Shown here: positions 51,631-63,809 of the stretch, in pieces
Layout: each line of letters opens with the position of its first letter
Numbering within the stretch: position 1 is the stretch's first letter
Assembly: GCA_928212115.1 (NCBI GenBank)
Contig: CAKMRJ010003334.1
Location: 1-64,000, forward strand
Direction: 5' to 3'
DNA: 64,000 bases
Source: Lactuca virosa
Lineage: Eukaryota > Streptophyta > Magnoliopsida > Asterales > Asteraceae
Translations under genes and position numbers: made by a program
The notes under the pieces: model-generated
What the model saw: only the letters and a program-made list of their open reading frames with translations
Database searches by the model: none
What the model was told of the DNA's origin: nothing

Positions 51631-53516
51631 TTAGAGAGAGATTTGAGGGTTCGGTACCGACTCTGCTTCCATCATTCCCAAACCTTGTAAAATTTTATTG
51701 AAGCTTGCTTCTGGTAAGGCTTTAGTGAATATGTCAGCCAGTTGATCAGAGGACCGAACGAAATGTACTTCCACGTTCCCATCTTCTACATGGTCCTTGA
51801 TGAAATGGTATCTTAGTGCAATATGCTTTGTCTTTGAGTGTTGCACTGGATTGTGACATATTCTTATCGCACTTTCTGAGTCACAATAGAGAGGTATTTT
51901 CTTCATACTTAGTCTGTAGTCCCTTAGTTGGCTTTGTATCCATATCACTTGAGAGGTACAGGATGTTGCAGCTATATACTCAGCTTCGGCTGTTGAAAGA
52001 GACACACAGGTTTGCTTCTTGGACTGCCAGCTAACAAGTTTACCGTCAAGGAATTGGCATCCACCAGTTGTGCTCTTTCGGTCCAGACCACATCCTCCAA
52101 GATCGGCGTCAGAAAAGGCTTGAACAAAAAATCCAGATCTAGCCGGGTACCAAAGACCGAGAGAGGAGGTTCGCTTCTGATAACGAAAAATATTTTTCAC
52201 TGCCACCATGTGAGGCTCTCTTGGATTTGCTTGAAACCTGGCACAATAACAAACAGAAAACATAATGTCTGGTCTACTAGCCGTTAGATACATAAGAGAC
52301 CCTATCATTTGACGATAGAGTGTTACATCAACAGCCGGTTTTTCCAAAGACGGTGTTAACTTTGTGCCAAACGCCATAGGAACCTTCACTTTTGAATCTC
52401 CCGTCATACCGAACTTTGCCAGCAAGTTCTTCGTGTAGGCCTCCTGATTGATAAAAATACCTTCTGGTCCCTGTCTTATATTCAAACCAAGGAAAAAATT
52501 AATCGGACCCATTGCGCTCATTTCAAATTTAGTCTCCATCAACTTCCTGAATTCAGCCGTTAAGCTAGGATTCGTAGAGCCGAATATGATGTCATCGACA
52601 TAAAACTGAACTATCATTAGATGTTCGCCTTCTTTCTTTCGGAAGAAGGTTAGGTCAACCGAACCTTGCTTGAATTTTGACATTTTAAGAAAGCGAGTAA
52701 AAAGTTTCATACCAGGCCCTCGGTGCTTGCTTCAGACCATATACAGCTTTATCTAACACATAGCAATGATCAGGGTATTTCTCGTTCACGAACCCAGGTG
52801 GTTGCTCAACATACACCGTTTCTTCTAGTTCTCCATTCAAGAAAGCACATTTCACATCCATTTGGAAAACTTCGAAGTTTTTATGAGCAGCATATGCTAG
52901 AAAGATTCTAACTGATTCCAACCTTGCTACAGGAGCGAAGGTCTCCTCATAATCTATCCCTTCTTCTTGGCATATCCCTTCACCACCAACCGAGCCTTAT
53001 TGCGTATAACGTTCCCCTCTTTGTAAAACTTATTCCTAAGACCCATTTTAAGCCGACCACCGAAGCATCCTTTGGAGTGGGAATCAACCTCCAAACTCGA
53101 TTACGTTCAAACTCATGGAGTTCATCTTGCATAGCTTGTACCCAATCAGCGTGATCAAGTGCAGCATTAACCGTCTTCGGTTCGACTTTGGATACAAACG
53201 AATTAAACATACAGAATTCAACATTAGAGAATAATGCAGTTTGTTTCGCTTTCAATTGAGAACGTGTTAGAACTCGCTCAGATGATTCACCAATTATTTG
53301 TGCTTTGGGATGATCCTTAGTCCATTTCATTAGAGGAGGGTAATTTAGGTCATAGGCTGGATCCAACTCTGCATTTACCTCTTCTTCAAGTTCTGATTGA
53401 TCACCTTCGTCATTTGTATTCTCTTTCCCCCTCAAATGGCGAAGCGTATCCCTTGTCAGGTTCAGAGTTTTTCTCCTCTGTTGGAGTTGGATTCTCCCCC
53501 TCGATTGGACTATCAT
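51631..53516 (-). pseudogene. Copia C reverse transcriptase and RNase H
   Basis: Reading down from the acidic linker at 53516: V-V-G-L-K-W-V (about 53050), a frameshift near 53040, A-R-x-E-S-V-R, F-Q-M-D-V-K-C-A-F-L-N-G (about 52850), G-L-K-Q-A-P-R-A-W (about 52735), a frameshift near 52705, then an intact frame to 51631 with active site Y-V-D-D-I-I-F-G (about 52580-52605), R-P-D-I-M-F and RNase H (S-D-A-D-L-G-G near 52100, L-S-T-A-E-A-E-Y-I-A near 51985, C-D-S-E-S-A-I near 51870). It makes the DNA copy. Only small shifts disable it. Confidence 0.93.
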
Positions 53517-53963
53517 TGGTTGGGATTGGAGTTGGATTCTCCCCCTCGACTGGACTTTGATGGTTGGGGTTGGAGTTGGATTTTCCCCTTCGCGAGATAG
53601 ATCGTTTGTCTTTGGTGCAGATGAACCCTCCCCTTGAACGTTGAGCTGTTGTTTGGAGGGTCAGTTGAGGGTTGACCACCAGTCGGTTTAGGAGGTTCAT
53701 TTTCCATTTCTTTTGCAGCTTCATCAATGATCTTTTTCAGATTGTCGATTTTGTTGTCTGTTGCTTTCGCCTTTGAGTGTGCAGCCTTCTCTGGTTCATC
53801 AAATAGCCTTATGTACTCTTCAAACAGGTTGGAAATTGGAACCGAGACTTGTCCTGATCAGGAAATATTTCCCCCAAGGCACTTTCGCTTCTTTGAACTT
53901 TCTTCATGTAGTTGTCATCAAAGGTTACATAGTATGTCTCTTCAATACGTTTGGAACGTTTGT

Positions 53964-54719
53964 TCAAAACTCTGTATGCCTTTGAAGTGAGTGAATAGCC
54001 AAGAAAATTCCCTCATCGGCTTTGACGTCAAACTTGTTTCGGTTCTCTTTGGAATTGAAAATGAAGCACCTTGAACCGAACACGTGGAAAAATTTAACGT
54101 TGGGCTTTCGATTGTTCAGAATCTCATACGGAGTGATGGAGAATCGTTTGTTGAGTAAGGATCGGTTCTGAGTATAGCACGCGGTTGCAACTGCATCAGC
54201 CCAGAAGTATAGCGGAAGAGAAGCGAAGCTTAGCATGGTTCGGGCTGCCTCACATAAAGAACGGTTTCGTCTTTCAACAATCCCATTCTGTTGTGGTGTA
54301 TAGGGGGCCGAGAAGTTGTGAGATATCCCCTTTTCAGCCAGAAAGTCCTCAAAATCTTTATTCTTGAATTCAAGCCCATTGTCGCTTCTGATATTCCTCA
54401 CCAGCTTTCGCATCTGCTTGCTTGATGAACGTCTTCAACTTGGGAGTTGCGTCTGATTTCTGTTTAAGAAAGAAAACCCAGGTGAAGCGTGAAAAATCAT
54501 CTACTATGACAAGAATGAACTTACTACCACCGAAGCTTTCGATAGCCGAAGGTCCACATAAGTCAATATGCAGAAGTTCAAGAGCTTCAACAATCTTTGT
54601 ATTGATACGTGTAGGATGGCTCTTTCTGCTTTGTTTTCCCATCTCGCACATAGGTGTTCCTTATCAAACTTGAGAAGAGGAAGGCCTCGAACATGATCAC
54701 CAAGCACCAACTTATTCAA
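53964..54719 (-). pseudogene. Copia C integrase
   Basis: Starts in the pre-integrase region and continues through H-I-D-L-C-G-P-S (first Asp, about 54575), V-D-D-F-S-R-F-T-W-V-F-F, then in another frame R-S-D-N-G-L-E-F (second Asp, about 54390) and N-G-I-V-E-R-R-N (Glu, about 54280), ending in the K-A-D-E-G-I-F-L region. At least two frameshifts (about 54400-54415 and 54645-54655). It joins the element DNA to the target. The acidic, Pro/Ser-rich linker to RT (53965-53516) is broken by further stops. Confidence 0.9.
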
Positions 54720-55200
54720 TGTCTTTGAAGTTTAGGTGCGATAGGCGTCGATGCCACAACCAGCTTTCATCAGTGTTCGCCTTTGACAGCAGGCATATTG
54801 CTGGTTTTCCTCGAATTGGGTTGAGATTTAAAGGATACATCTCTCCCTTGCGTTCAGACTTCAACAGAACCCTTTTAGATTGCTTCTCAATTATTTCTGA
54901 TCCCTCATCATCGAATGAAACCTTCAAACCAGTTCCCACAACTAATTGTGATACACTGATGAGGTTATGCTGCAACCCTTCCACATAAGCTACTTTTTGA
55001 ATCGAGAAGTCTCCGTTGGTTATCATTCCATATCCTTTGATTGTGCCATAAGAGTTATTTCCATACTTCACACATCCACCATCCTTAAGGGACCGAAACT
55101 CCCTCAGCTCTTCCTTCCTTCCTGTCATGTGACGCGAGCAACCACTGTCTATGTACCATTCGTCATCGAACTGCTCGTCACTTATAACCTGCAAATTCAA
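54712..55200 (-). pseudogene. Copia C protease and pre-integrase domain
   Basis: A 162-codon open stretch starts near 55200. The catalytic motif is W-Y-I-D-S-G-C-S-R-H-M-T-G (about 55150-55115). It continues through G-N-N-S-Y-G, V-E-G-L-Q-H-N-L-I-S-V and the zinc-binding H-R-R-L-S-H-L-N (about 54745-54720). It cleaves the polyprotein. The match with copia A 13939-14415 is close. Confidence 0.9.
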
Positions 55201-58200
55201 GCAGATTTAGGAACCCAAAGTTTCTTGGGCCCTGGTGAGTCTTTTACAGAAAAAGGAATAGCAGTAGAAATATCAACCAAATAAGTTCTTTTTATTAGAG
55301 TTGTTTGGTCTTTTCTTTTGATGGTATACACCTTGATTTTGTTTTTATCTTGTTTAAATTTTGGTGTATTAGATGGTGTGTTGTTAGATGGTTTTGGGAT
55401 ATTCTTTTTAATCCTAGGGTTAGCTGACTTTTTCTTATTATTGATATCAGAATCTGAATCAAGCTTTCCCTTTCCTTTGATGTCCTTCACTGAATTCGGT
55501 TTTCTTTGGGAGTAGGAAGGACCGAAACTTGACTTTCGGTTGTTAGCCTTGGCGTTGTGACCGAAACTTGACGTTCGGTTCTGAGCGCTGGTGTTGGAAC
55601 CGAAACTAGACGTTCGGTTCTGAGCTTTGGAATAGTAGGAGCTTGTACTAAAATTTTCTTTTCCTTTTAGCTTTTCCTTTTCTTTGGCAATTGACTCTTT
55701 CTTGGAAGGAACGTAGTTGGGGTTTTGAGATTGCCAATAACGTTTTCGCTCATTCAGATTTTTCATGTATCTTTGATTTCTTTGGCGTTTCTGTTCAGCT
55801 AACTCCTTCTGAGATTTGTGAATATTGAAGCTTGATTTTGGCTTCTCCTTTTGAGTTTCGGCAGTCTTGGAAGGAACATTCGGTGTTTTCTTTGGTTCTT
55901 CAGGTATCTCTTTTGTTCCACTTGTGCTTGGTTTGTCAAAACTTGAGGGTTTGTTGATGGGTTCTGCAACGTATCTTCCTTTTACCCTCCATGAGGTTTG
56001 CTCCGATAAGCCGATGGTTTCGTCTGCGTTATCAATAGGGGCTGACCAGAAATAATCGTCTCACCCTTTAGCATTGTCTTTGTCGACCAAGATTTTCAAT
56101 TATGCTGTTTGTTTTGCAGTGACCCCTGTAACAGCATATACCTGATTTGGCACAGTTTGAACCCTTTGATAAATCATTGCTTTCTCTTTGAGTTTCTGTG
56201 GCTTGTCCTTTGACAGGCGAGCGTATTCAACCGAGTTTTCAGATATGAGGGGTTTCTCATTCTCGGTTTCGCTTTTCATAAACTCAGAACAATCAACCAC
56301 GTCTTCTACCGAGATTTGCGCTCATCTCACTTTCCTCATCAAATTCAGACGTATTTTCTATATTCATTTTATGTTCTGAAATTAATTTGGCGTTAGACGA
56401 GTCAAATGATTGAATGGTCTCGGACTTAATTTTTAACCTATCATTTTCATCTAAAAGATTTTTGAGCATACACTTATGTTCCTTAGAGTCAATGAAGGTC
56501 TCTATTTTGTCCAGTCCGATTTTATAAGCGATGGATGTCTCTTCTGAAGACATTATGGATTCACATTCAGCGATGACCTCATCCTCCTTAAATTCAAGGA
56601 AGGGTAAGATCATCTTATGAATCTTTTTCCCTATTTCACAACTCAAGTGCAACTGAGCAATATTTGTATATAAGCGTTTAGCAATTAAACAAAAAACATT
56701 CCTTTGTTTCAAAAACTTTAAATTGTCTCGTTGCAAATAAATAATTTCATCCCTAGCCCTATTTAAATCCGTCTCCTTCAGCTCAATCCACATCCTTCTC
56801 TCCTCACTCTTTGAAGACACCCTGCTGAGTTGGTCAGTTAGGTTAGAGTTCGCTAAGCGAGTTTGCATGAGACTACCACTTAAGTTAGAAAAATTAAATT
56901 TTAATTCATTTAATTCTTCTTCATAATTTGTTACTGGAACTTTAAGTGATTCAAGGATGGATTTTACCTTTTTGATCAGCCGATCACAGTCGTTGATCTT
57001 CTCACTCACGGGCTTGGCTGCAAAGCATTTGTCCTCAGTTAGGTTCGGCTCCTTACTCGCGCTTTCGGTTGGTCTATCAGCTGTAACCATCAAACATTTT
57101 CCAGTCGAACCTGTATCCTTCGCTACGTAAGCTCTTCCATGTGTGGGCTTTCTCACTTCTTCATCCTCAGAATCGGTTGACCAGACTTCAACGCCACCGA
57201 ACTCATCTTCATCCGCATTTTCCTGCACAATCAAGGCATTCATTGAACTGTTAGTTGCCTTCTTTTTCTTGATCTCTTCCAACTTTCGCATGTAATACGC
57301 CTCATCATCTTCACCATCTCTTTTCTCAGCCATCTTCCTCAGCATGCAATCTTTGGCAAAGTGGTTCTTGCCATGACAGTAATTGCAGTCGAATCCAGAG
57401 TCTCCTGCAAGCTTGCTCTCCTTCTTGTCGTCATCCTTTTGAGAAGTATTCTTCGCTTCATCTTTCACCTTCTCAGAACTGTAACTTCCCTGCCAGTTTC
57501 GGTTCTTATTGACAGGGAATTTCTTTCGTGCAAACTTCTTTGGATTGGTGACCATCATAGCATATTCTTCGCTTGTAAGGTCACACTCAGACATATCTGA
57601 CTCCTCCTCTTCTTCTGCAACACTTTTGCTTTTTGAGACAAGGGCCAACGATCCCACACCCGAAACTACCTTCGCCTCCTTGGTTACCACACTCTCATGG
57701 GATTTAAGTATGCCCACAAGTTTCGCTAGTGAGTAAGATCTAAATTGTTCATGAGCTTTCACTGTTGAAACCACTGCCATCCATTCTGGTCTCAAACCAT
57801 TCATGAAGTTTTACTTTTTGCTCGATCAATTTTCTCTCTATACCATGCTTGATCATCTTGCTTAGGAGATGATTGAAGCGATCGAAGGTTTGTATCAGTT
57901 TCTCTTCAGGTTTCTGTTCGAAAACTCCAAATTCTTAGAGCAGCAAGGTTTGAATAGAGTGTTCTAGATCTTCATCGGTTGAGTAGAGTTCCTTCAACTT
58001 ATCCCAGATTTCTTTAGCCGTCGTGCATGAACCAACTAACCGAAAAGTGTCAGATTGCAATGCAAATCTGATCATTCTCATGGCTTTCACATTACATAAC
58101 AACTTGTCCTTTTCATCCTATGGCATCTTATCTACGTCCGCCACAAGCTTATTATACTCTTTTTGAGTCTTCACAGTCGTGTTCGTTCCAGAGTGAACAA

Positions 58201-58381
58201 ACGGCCCAAGCGTGATAGCTTCCCAGATGAGATAACCATTATCTTGTGATCCAACCACGTAATCTTCAAAGTGATGCGCCCATACTTCATAGTCTTGAGT
58301 GTAAAGAATGGGAACCCTTGTAGTGGATCCAATGCTGTTAGAGATGTTGATGGGATTAGTTTGAGAATCTTCGTGAGACAT
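55197..58381 (-). pseudogene. Copia C gag with long coiled-coil linker
   Basis: ATG at 58381 follows the primer site by about 175 bp. The N-terminal gag domain has A-K-E-I-W-D-K-L (about 58020-57997). Stops occur near 58118 and 57935, and a frameshift near 57810. From 57804 to 56293 the frame is open: E-E-Y-A-M-M region, CX2CX4HX4C zinc knuckle (57387-57346), an acidic W-S-T-D-S-E-D-E-E segment, and a coiled coil with L-Q-R-D-N-L-K (about 57100-56600). Shifts near 56300 and a stop near 56100 follow. A basic Ser/Asn-rich part (55766-55197) with three repeats of the N-R-x-S-S-F-G type completes it. Gag packages the RNA. Confidence 0.87.
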
Positions 58382-58556
58382 GGTGAGCCTTTCCTTAGAA
58401 CCGCTAGAATCAGACTTGTAAACTTGAGATTAGGGTTTTATCAAACACAAGAGTTACCGTCGACAGGAAGAAGACGGCTTCTTTATATTCGATAAAAGCG
58501 GAAACCCTAATGAATTCTTAACACAGAAGGAATGTGTATTGATCACACAGTCTCCT

Positions 58557-58568
58557 GCTCAGATACCA
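58557..58568 (-). promoter_or_regulatory. Copia C primer-binding site
   Basis: The minus strand reads TGGTATCTGAGC, two bases from the 5' LTR. It differs from the usual initiator tRNA-Met complement (TGGTATCAGAGC) at one base. Confidence 0.88.
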
Positions 58569-58570
58569 AT

Positions 58571-58878
58571 TGTTAGAACAAAGTTCTAGTAGGATCGATA
58601 GATTCTAAGCAGATAAACAATTAAAGACTTCATGAAGAACACAAGAATGGTTTAACTGATGTCGAATGATTAAACTTTAACACCTCAGAAGAGCTCGATT
58701 AAGAACTTCGACTGTAGAGGTGTTTAGGGTTACAAAGCAATAATAACTATATTCACGTTAATTTCTAAGGCATACATGCATGCACTATTTATAGCTAAAC
58801 CCTATAATAATCACAGATGGACAGGCCCAATCCGGATATACAATACTAAGCCCATAACGCAACATAACATACCCAACA
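58571..58878 (-). repeat. Copia C 5' LTR
   Basis: 308 bp, partner of 46020-46327 with nine substitutions. On the plus strand it is followed by an 18-bp match to the element leader (58875-58892 equals 58444-58461). Confidence 0.96.
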
Positions 58879-58892
58879 CAAGAGTTACCGTC

Positions 58893-59453
58893 AAGTTTTC
58901 CTTTGTGGGTTTCAATTCCTGAATCTATGTACAGATGTGTGTCGGGGGCAAGCAAACTCATTGGGGAATACAATAAGCGTCCAGCCTCAGGACCCAGATT
59001 CATCACTCCTGAGATGCAACTTACTCTTGATGAAGCTGATAAAGTCAAGAAAGCGGGCAAACCAAAGCAATCGAAAGAGGGTCTTTCTACCCTAACTCTG
59101 CCTTCCAAAAAGCGAAAGACAAAAGGTGATTCGTCCAAGCCTGCTCCCTCTTCTCCAAAACGAAAAGAGAGTCAAGAAACAAGTTCGTAAGGTTCGCATC
59201 CCTTCCTCAACTTCATCTGAAAGCGAATAGATGATGCAAATCAAGCCGAATCTGAGGATGATGTCAACCGCAATGACCAGGAGGTAAATTCTAATGTTCC
59301 ATCCCCTCCACCATCACCTACTTCCACATCTGTTCCTATTACAATTGCACCTTGTCCACCACCTCTTACCACTCAATAACTTCCTGTTACTACTGAACCA
59401 CCTACTTCTATTCCTCAACAACCACCTATTTTCACTGAAACCACTATAACTAC
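58893..59453 (+). pseudogene. Copia A extra gene, part 2, after copia C
   Basis: 58893-59063 duplicates 45850-46019 with few changes. From 59064 the gene continues with a Lys/Ser-rich, nuclear-signal-like stretch (K-K-R-K-T-K-G-D near 59108), a stop/shift near 59190-59230, and the Pro/Thr-rich linker (59300-59450) matching residues 380-450 of the copia C protein. Solo LTR S2 interrupts it at 59454. Confidence 0.82.
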
Positions 59454-59944
59454 TGTGACATCCCCATTTTCACGGCCAGAAAAGACCGATTTTGTTTATG
59501 CTTTATAAAAAATCAGAGTACTTCTTTTAATAAAAATGTTGCGGAATTTATTCCTAGAAAAACATGATAAATACGTTATCAAAGCATTTCCGAAGAAATG
59601 TATTTTTATTCATTTTAAAACCTTTGGGATGTCATCGTCAATACAGAAACATAAGCATAAACAGAACTTACATTCATTATCACTAGTGATTTATATCTCC
59701 TTAATCTCTAAGTGTAATGCAACTTCATTTCGACACCTGAGATACGAATAAGCTTGAGTGGGTCAGGTTGGGAAACCTGGTGAGTACATAGGGTTTTCAA
59801 CCCACAATAATATAATTATTATGTTTAAACATCAAACAATCAACCCAATTACCCATCCCCATTATCTTCCTTACTCTCAAGGGTCTACCCTAAGAGTCAT
59901 CTATTCGTTCATTCCGAAGTCCCTTGCTTCCAGGGTTATAAGAC

Positions 59945-60235
59945 AGGCACTAAGTCCATAGCTGCCAATGCCCGTTCGTAAAGCACTAATTCCATAGCTG
60001 CTAAAGTTCATTCATCGGGTACTAAATCCATAGATATCAGCGTTTATCTAATAGGTACTAAGTCCATAGCTACCAATGTTTATCCATCAGGTACTAAGTC
60101 CATAGCTACCAACGTTTATCTATCAGGTACTAAGTCCATAGCTACCAACGTTTATCTATTATGTACTAAGTCCATAGCTACCAGCATTTACTCAATTGGC
60201 ACTAAGTCCATAGCTGCCAATGTTCACTCATATCA
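59945..60235. repeat. 36-bp tandem array in solo LTR S2
   Basis: About eight units of GTACTAAGTCCATAGCTACC plus a TTTAT-rich tail, with starts near 60019, 60055, 60091, 60127, 60163 and 60199. Outer units are more diverged. Confidence 0.95.
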
Positions 60236-60403
60236 TCTTTTATCTCTCATCATTCATCTACCCATGTTATACCAACCATATTTGTAGATAATAAATACGT
60301 ATACAGTTTAAATCATTTAAAACATATATAAGATCGTTCATCCAGCATAGATAGCAAGTATACAGACAATATGCACACATAGCACGTAATTTATATAAAA
60401 TAC

Positions 60404-60407
<4 letters not shown>

Positions 60408-60448
<41 letters not shown>
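60408..60448. repeat. (TA)n microsatellite in solo LTR S2
   Basis: About 20 uninterrupted TA units followed by a short GT run. Confidence 0.95.
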
Positions 60449-60456
<8 letters not shown>

Positions 60457-60982
60457 AAGATGAAAGTAACTATGCACTCACCTGATTAGGTGGTGACTCG
60501 GTACTCGGACAGCACTTCGTTATCTCAAAACAATTTTCTCTTGACAAAACCTAGTATCAATACCACTAGGGTTTAGTCTAACGTTAATCGCGACTAATTA
60601 ATAGTTTAGCTATTATTACTAATATATAAGCGTTAAGCAATACTCTTATATAACTCATAATAATAGCCCAAATAATTATCTTAAGGTCCTAATAATGTTA
60701 CTATAATTAATTAGAAGCTATATTAAAAATAGCGTAGGCGTAGCTCACTTACAACGGGTTTTCTCGAAAACCGGGATCCGCCGGAGCAGAGTTTCTGAGC
60801 CGAAGGCTCTTCTTTTCGGAGCCGTCGGGCGCTCCGGGGCTTCCGCCTCGTGCTAGGGAGTTACCCTAGGCTTTGGGGGTTAGGGAGGCTTAGAGAGAGG
60901 TTCTAGAGAGAGAAAGAAGAGTTTGGAGGGTGTGAAGAATGAGGGAACCTGGCACTCTTATTTATAGGGTGAAATCCTGATA

Positions 60983-61016
60983 GACTCGCCGAGTCGGTTC
61001 ACTGACTCGCCGAGTC
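60983..61016. repeat. Paired GACTCGCCGAGTC palindromes
   Basis: The 13-bp palindrome GACTCGCCGAGTC occurs at 60983-60995 and again at 61004-61016, just upstream (minus strand: downstream or upstream depending on start) of the LTR TATA box. Each can form a 6-bp stem around a single central base. Confidence 0.9.
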
Positions 61017-61780
61017 AGTGCCATGTGTCAACTTTCTGGTGGCCACACGTGTGTGGCCTACATTGTGCCACGTCACCCCTTTTGCAGCAGCACATTGCCG
61101 ACTTCTAAACCTCATAACTTTCGCATATGAGTTCCGTTTTCGACGTTATTTTTTTCCACGCGTAGGTAAAAACAAGATCTACAACTTTCATTTAGACTCC
61201 GTCAGCCAATTCTCGACCAATCTTAAATTTAACAGTATGAGGAGATTAGACTGTTAAATGACTGCGAAAAATTCGTAACTCCTTCATACGGACTCCGTTT
61301 TCGTCTGTCTTTTTACCAATGAGTTCCTATTAATGAGATCTTCAACTCTCATTTAGGTCGCGTAAGCCAAAAACCGCTCGAACTAAAATGCGAGTTTCGG
61401 GCCGTGCACTGCTATGCCAAATCTTAGAAAATTCATAACTTCCTCATACGAAGTCAGATTTGGGCGTTATTTTTTTGTAAGTTTTCGGTTTAACGTATTC
61501 TACAACTTTTGTTTAGATCACTAAGTCTAAAAGTCGCTCTATCGTAAATTCACTATTTTACGCTTCCCGGTGCCGTGTCGGTTTTGCCGTAAAACTTCGA
61601 CGAACATAACTTCTTCGTTATAACTCGGATTTCGGCGTTCTTTATATGTACGGAACCCTTGAGATATATTCTACAACTCGGTTAAGATTATTTATTCTAA
61701 ATAATCTTTTGTTGAAAAGTCGTTTTCGACCCCTATTATCTCTAAATTGACTAGCCCGGATCTACGGGCGTTACAACTAC

Positions 61781-63786
61781 CACCACAGACGAACCTCCTG
61801 TTAATGTCAACGCATCTGATGCGAGGGCAAAGACTTCAGGTTTTGCAACTACTTCCGCCACATCTCCCATATCACCTCAACCTAAACATGGTTCTGAAGA
61901 CTTCCTTGGTGCTGATGGACTTGACTTTGATACATTTCACTATAGTCCATTCTCGATTCAAGACGACAGTGATGATGATGCCTCTCTCACTCAAAGGCAT
62001 CTCAAAGAACTGAACGCCAAGTTGGATACTCTTATCGCATCTTCTACTACCTCCTCCAGCCACGCATATTCTGAAGTAGCAGTTAAGAGTATGCTTGATA
62101 CTCTTGTAAAAGAGCATGCAGCCAATCTTGAAAAAGCAAACAAGGCAGTTGAAGACTCCACCCTTTCCAAACAACATGCGACCGAAAAAGTCGATAAACT
62201 AATCTCAGAAACCAAGACCTTTATGATAGAGCTCTACACTGCGGCTGAATCAAATGCTTCCAAAGCGAATGATTCGATTTCCAAACTCAGCACTTCGCTT
62301 CGCTCTGAACGGGAGAAACTGGAATAGATTCGTATAGGTATCTCCAATGATAACACAACATTTCACACTTCTGTTTCTTTTAGGCTCACTAAGTTCCAAT
62401 ACGACTTGGCTGTTGAAAGTAAGATAATGGATGGACTGTCTCTTCGTACCACTCAACTCAGAGCTCAATCCATCAAGCTCAAGCACGCGAACAAAGAAAT
62501 CGACGAGCTCAAGTTTGAACGAGCAGTTATGCAAACATGCGCCAGAGATGTCAATTCACTGCTCTCCAATCTCCTTGAGGCACATGATTCCATTCTGACC
62601 ATCACTATTCGCAGACACTTGGCATATAAGCTCTGTCCTGTCTTCGCTCTTCTTAACAGACTTGAAGGTGTTAAAGCTACGAAAGACGGGGGAAGCACCT
62701 AAAAACAAAAACGAACCAAAGGGTAATGTAGCTTCGGGTTCAAAAGGGAAAGATCCAATGGTCGATGTTGATGAAGAAGATGAAACCAAAGAAAATCATC
62801 TAAAGCGAAAGGCTCGTGACCATGAGTTAAACGAAAATGCTCGTATTGCGAGAGAAGCTGAGGAGAAGGAAAGAAAAGAAAAAGAAGCTCACGACACTTT
62901 GGAGAGCAGAAAAACGCTCTTTCCATTGTGGACGTTGGAACGATTGTTGCATGAGGCAGTTGAATTCCCAAGTGTTCATTGGTTGGAGCCAGTTACTTCT
63001 TTCGACCTGGGAAACACAAAGGATTCTCAGTTCTATATGCCAATAACACGAAGAGCCTTTGTTTTCCACTGCTTTAATTCAATTGCTACAGTTCCCTCTC
63101 CAGATGCGAAAGTGGATAAAGCCTTAATTGACTTTTATCTCACTTATGGCAAGCCTCAATATATGACTTGGAGTGCTCAAAAGTTAACAACAGTAAAAGT
63201 TACAGGGCCAATCGCTACAGGAGGCTTTGTGAATGGGAAGTTCAAGGCAACAAGAGGTTCATAAAATGTTATGCATGAATTCACGCTTGCTGATCTGCCC
63301 AATGTCAATCCTCATGATTGGATTCTATTGCTCAACCTCCTGCTGACCGAAGAGCAAAAATATGAACCCATTCTGGCTCATCTGAAGCGAATGTAGGTTT
63401 CGTATATATATGAAGTGGCAAAGCTTGACATCGAAATAGCTAAAGTTCTGAAGCGAAAGCCCACTGTCAATCTGATTGGAAAAGCAAGTGACATGAGCGA
63501 AATATGTATGGGTAATATTGATACAGTCCACATGAATGTGATGTTTCGGCGTGGGACTGATGTTCCTGGAGCTTTCCAAAAGTACCTCTTCGCTTTACCC
63601 GACAAACACTTGTTCTCCACGGTCTAGTTAGAAAACATTTTGGAGATCATTAACAAGTATAGCCTGAATGATGTTGCTGCAAATAAGAACTTCAGTGATA
63701 TGATTCAGTGGAATATCTTATTTCGTAGTACTTTGCTCGTTGTGATACCCAAGCTCTTCAAGACAATTAAGAAGACTCAGCAGTGA
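61781..63786 (+). pseudogene. Copia A extra gene, part 3 (coiled coil and C-terminal domain)
   Basis: Continues the Thr/Pro-rich linker, then a coiled coil (about 61980-62330 and 62400-62560) broken by a stop near 62326, then a shifted frame with an Arg/Glu-rich helix (62830-62900) and the C-terminal domain: F-P-L-W (about 62920), W-L-E-P-V (about 62982), M-P-I-T-R-R-A-F, L-I-D-F-Y, N-P-H-D-W-I (about 63309) and D-K-H-L-F-S-T (about 63603). Stops at about 63262, 63394 and 63625. Ends at 63784-63786. The order of motifs is the same as in copia C residues 810-1130. Confidence 0.87.
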
Positions 63787-63809
63787 AGCATCTCTCGCCT
63801 CAATTGACG

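Larger units (their letters stand above)
46020..58878 (-). mobile_element. Copia element C (same family as A), minus strand
   Basis: 308-bp LTRs (46020-46327 and 58571-58878) have TGTT...AACA ends and nine differences (about 3%). A primer site lies next to the right LTR and a polypurine tract next to the left one, so it reads right to left: gag (58381), protease, integrase, RT-RNase H (to 51631), spacer, TATA box, extra gene (49758-46360), 3' LTR. It lies inside the extra gene of copia A. The expected 5-bp target duplication (AAACC) is not at the right edge; instead there is an 18-bp copy of its own leader and a 170-bp copy of the left flank. Confidence 0.95.
59454..61775 (-). mobile_element. 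Solo LTR S2 (gypsy, related to E), minus strand
   Basis: 2,322 bp. Plus-strand ends are TGTGACATCCCC and GGGCGTTACA; 5-bp target duplication ACTAC at 59449-59453 and 61776-61780. On the minus strand it starts TGTAACGCCC and shares with the E LTR the AAGTTATGA / CCGAGTTATAACGAAGAAG region (about 61600-61640), so it is a related family in opposite orientation. A minus-strand TATA (CCTATAAATAAG, about 60957-60968), a 36-bp tandem array, a (TA)n tract and two GACTCGCCGAGTC palindromes lie inside. The rest of the element has been lost. Confidence 0.93.
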
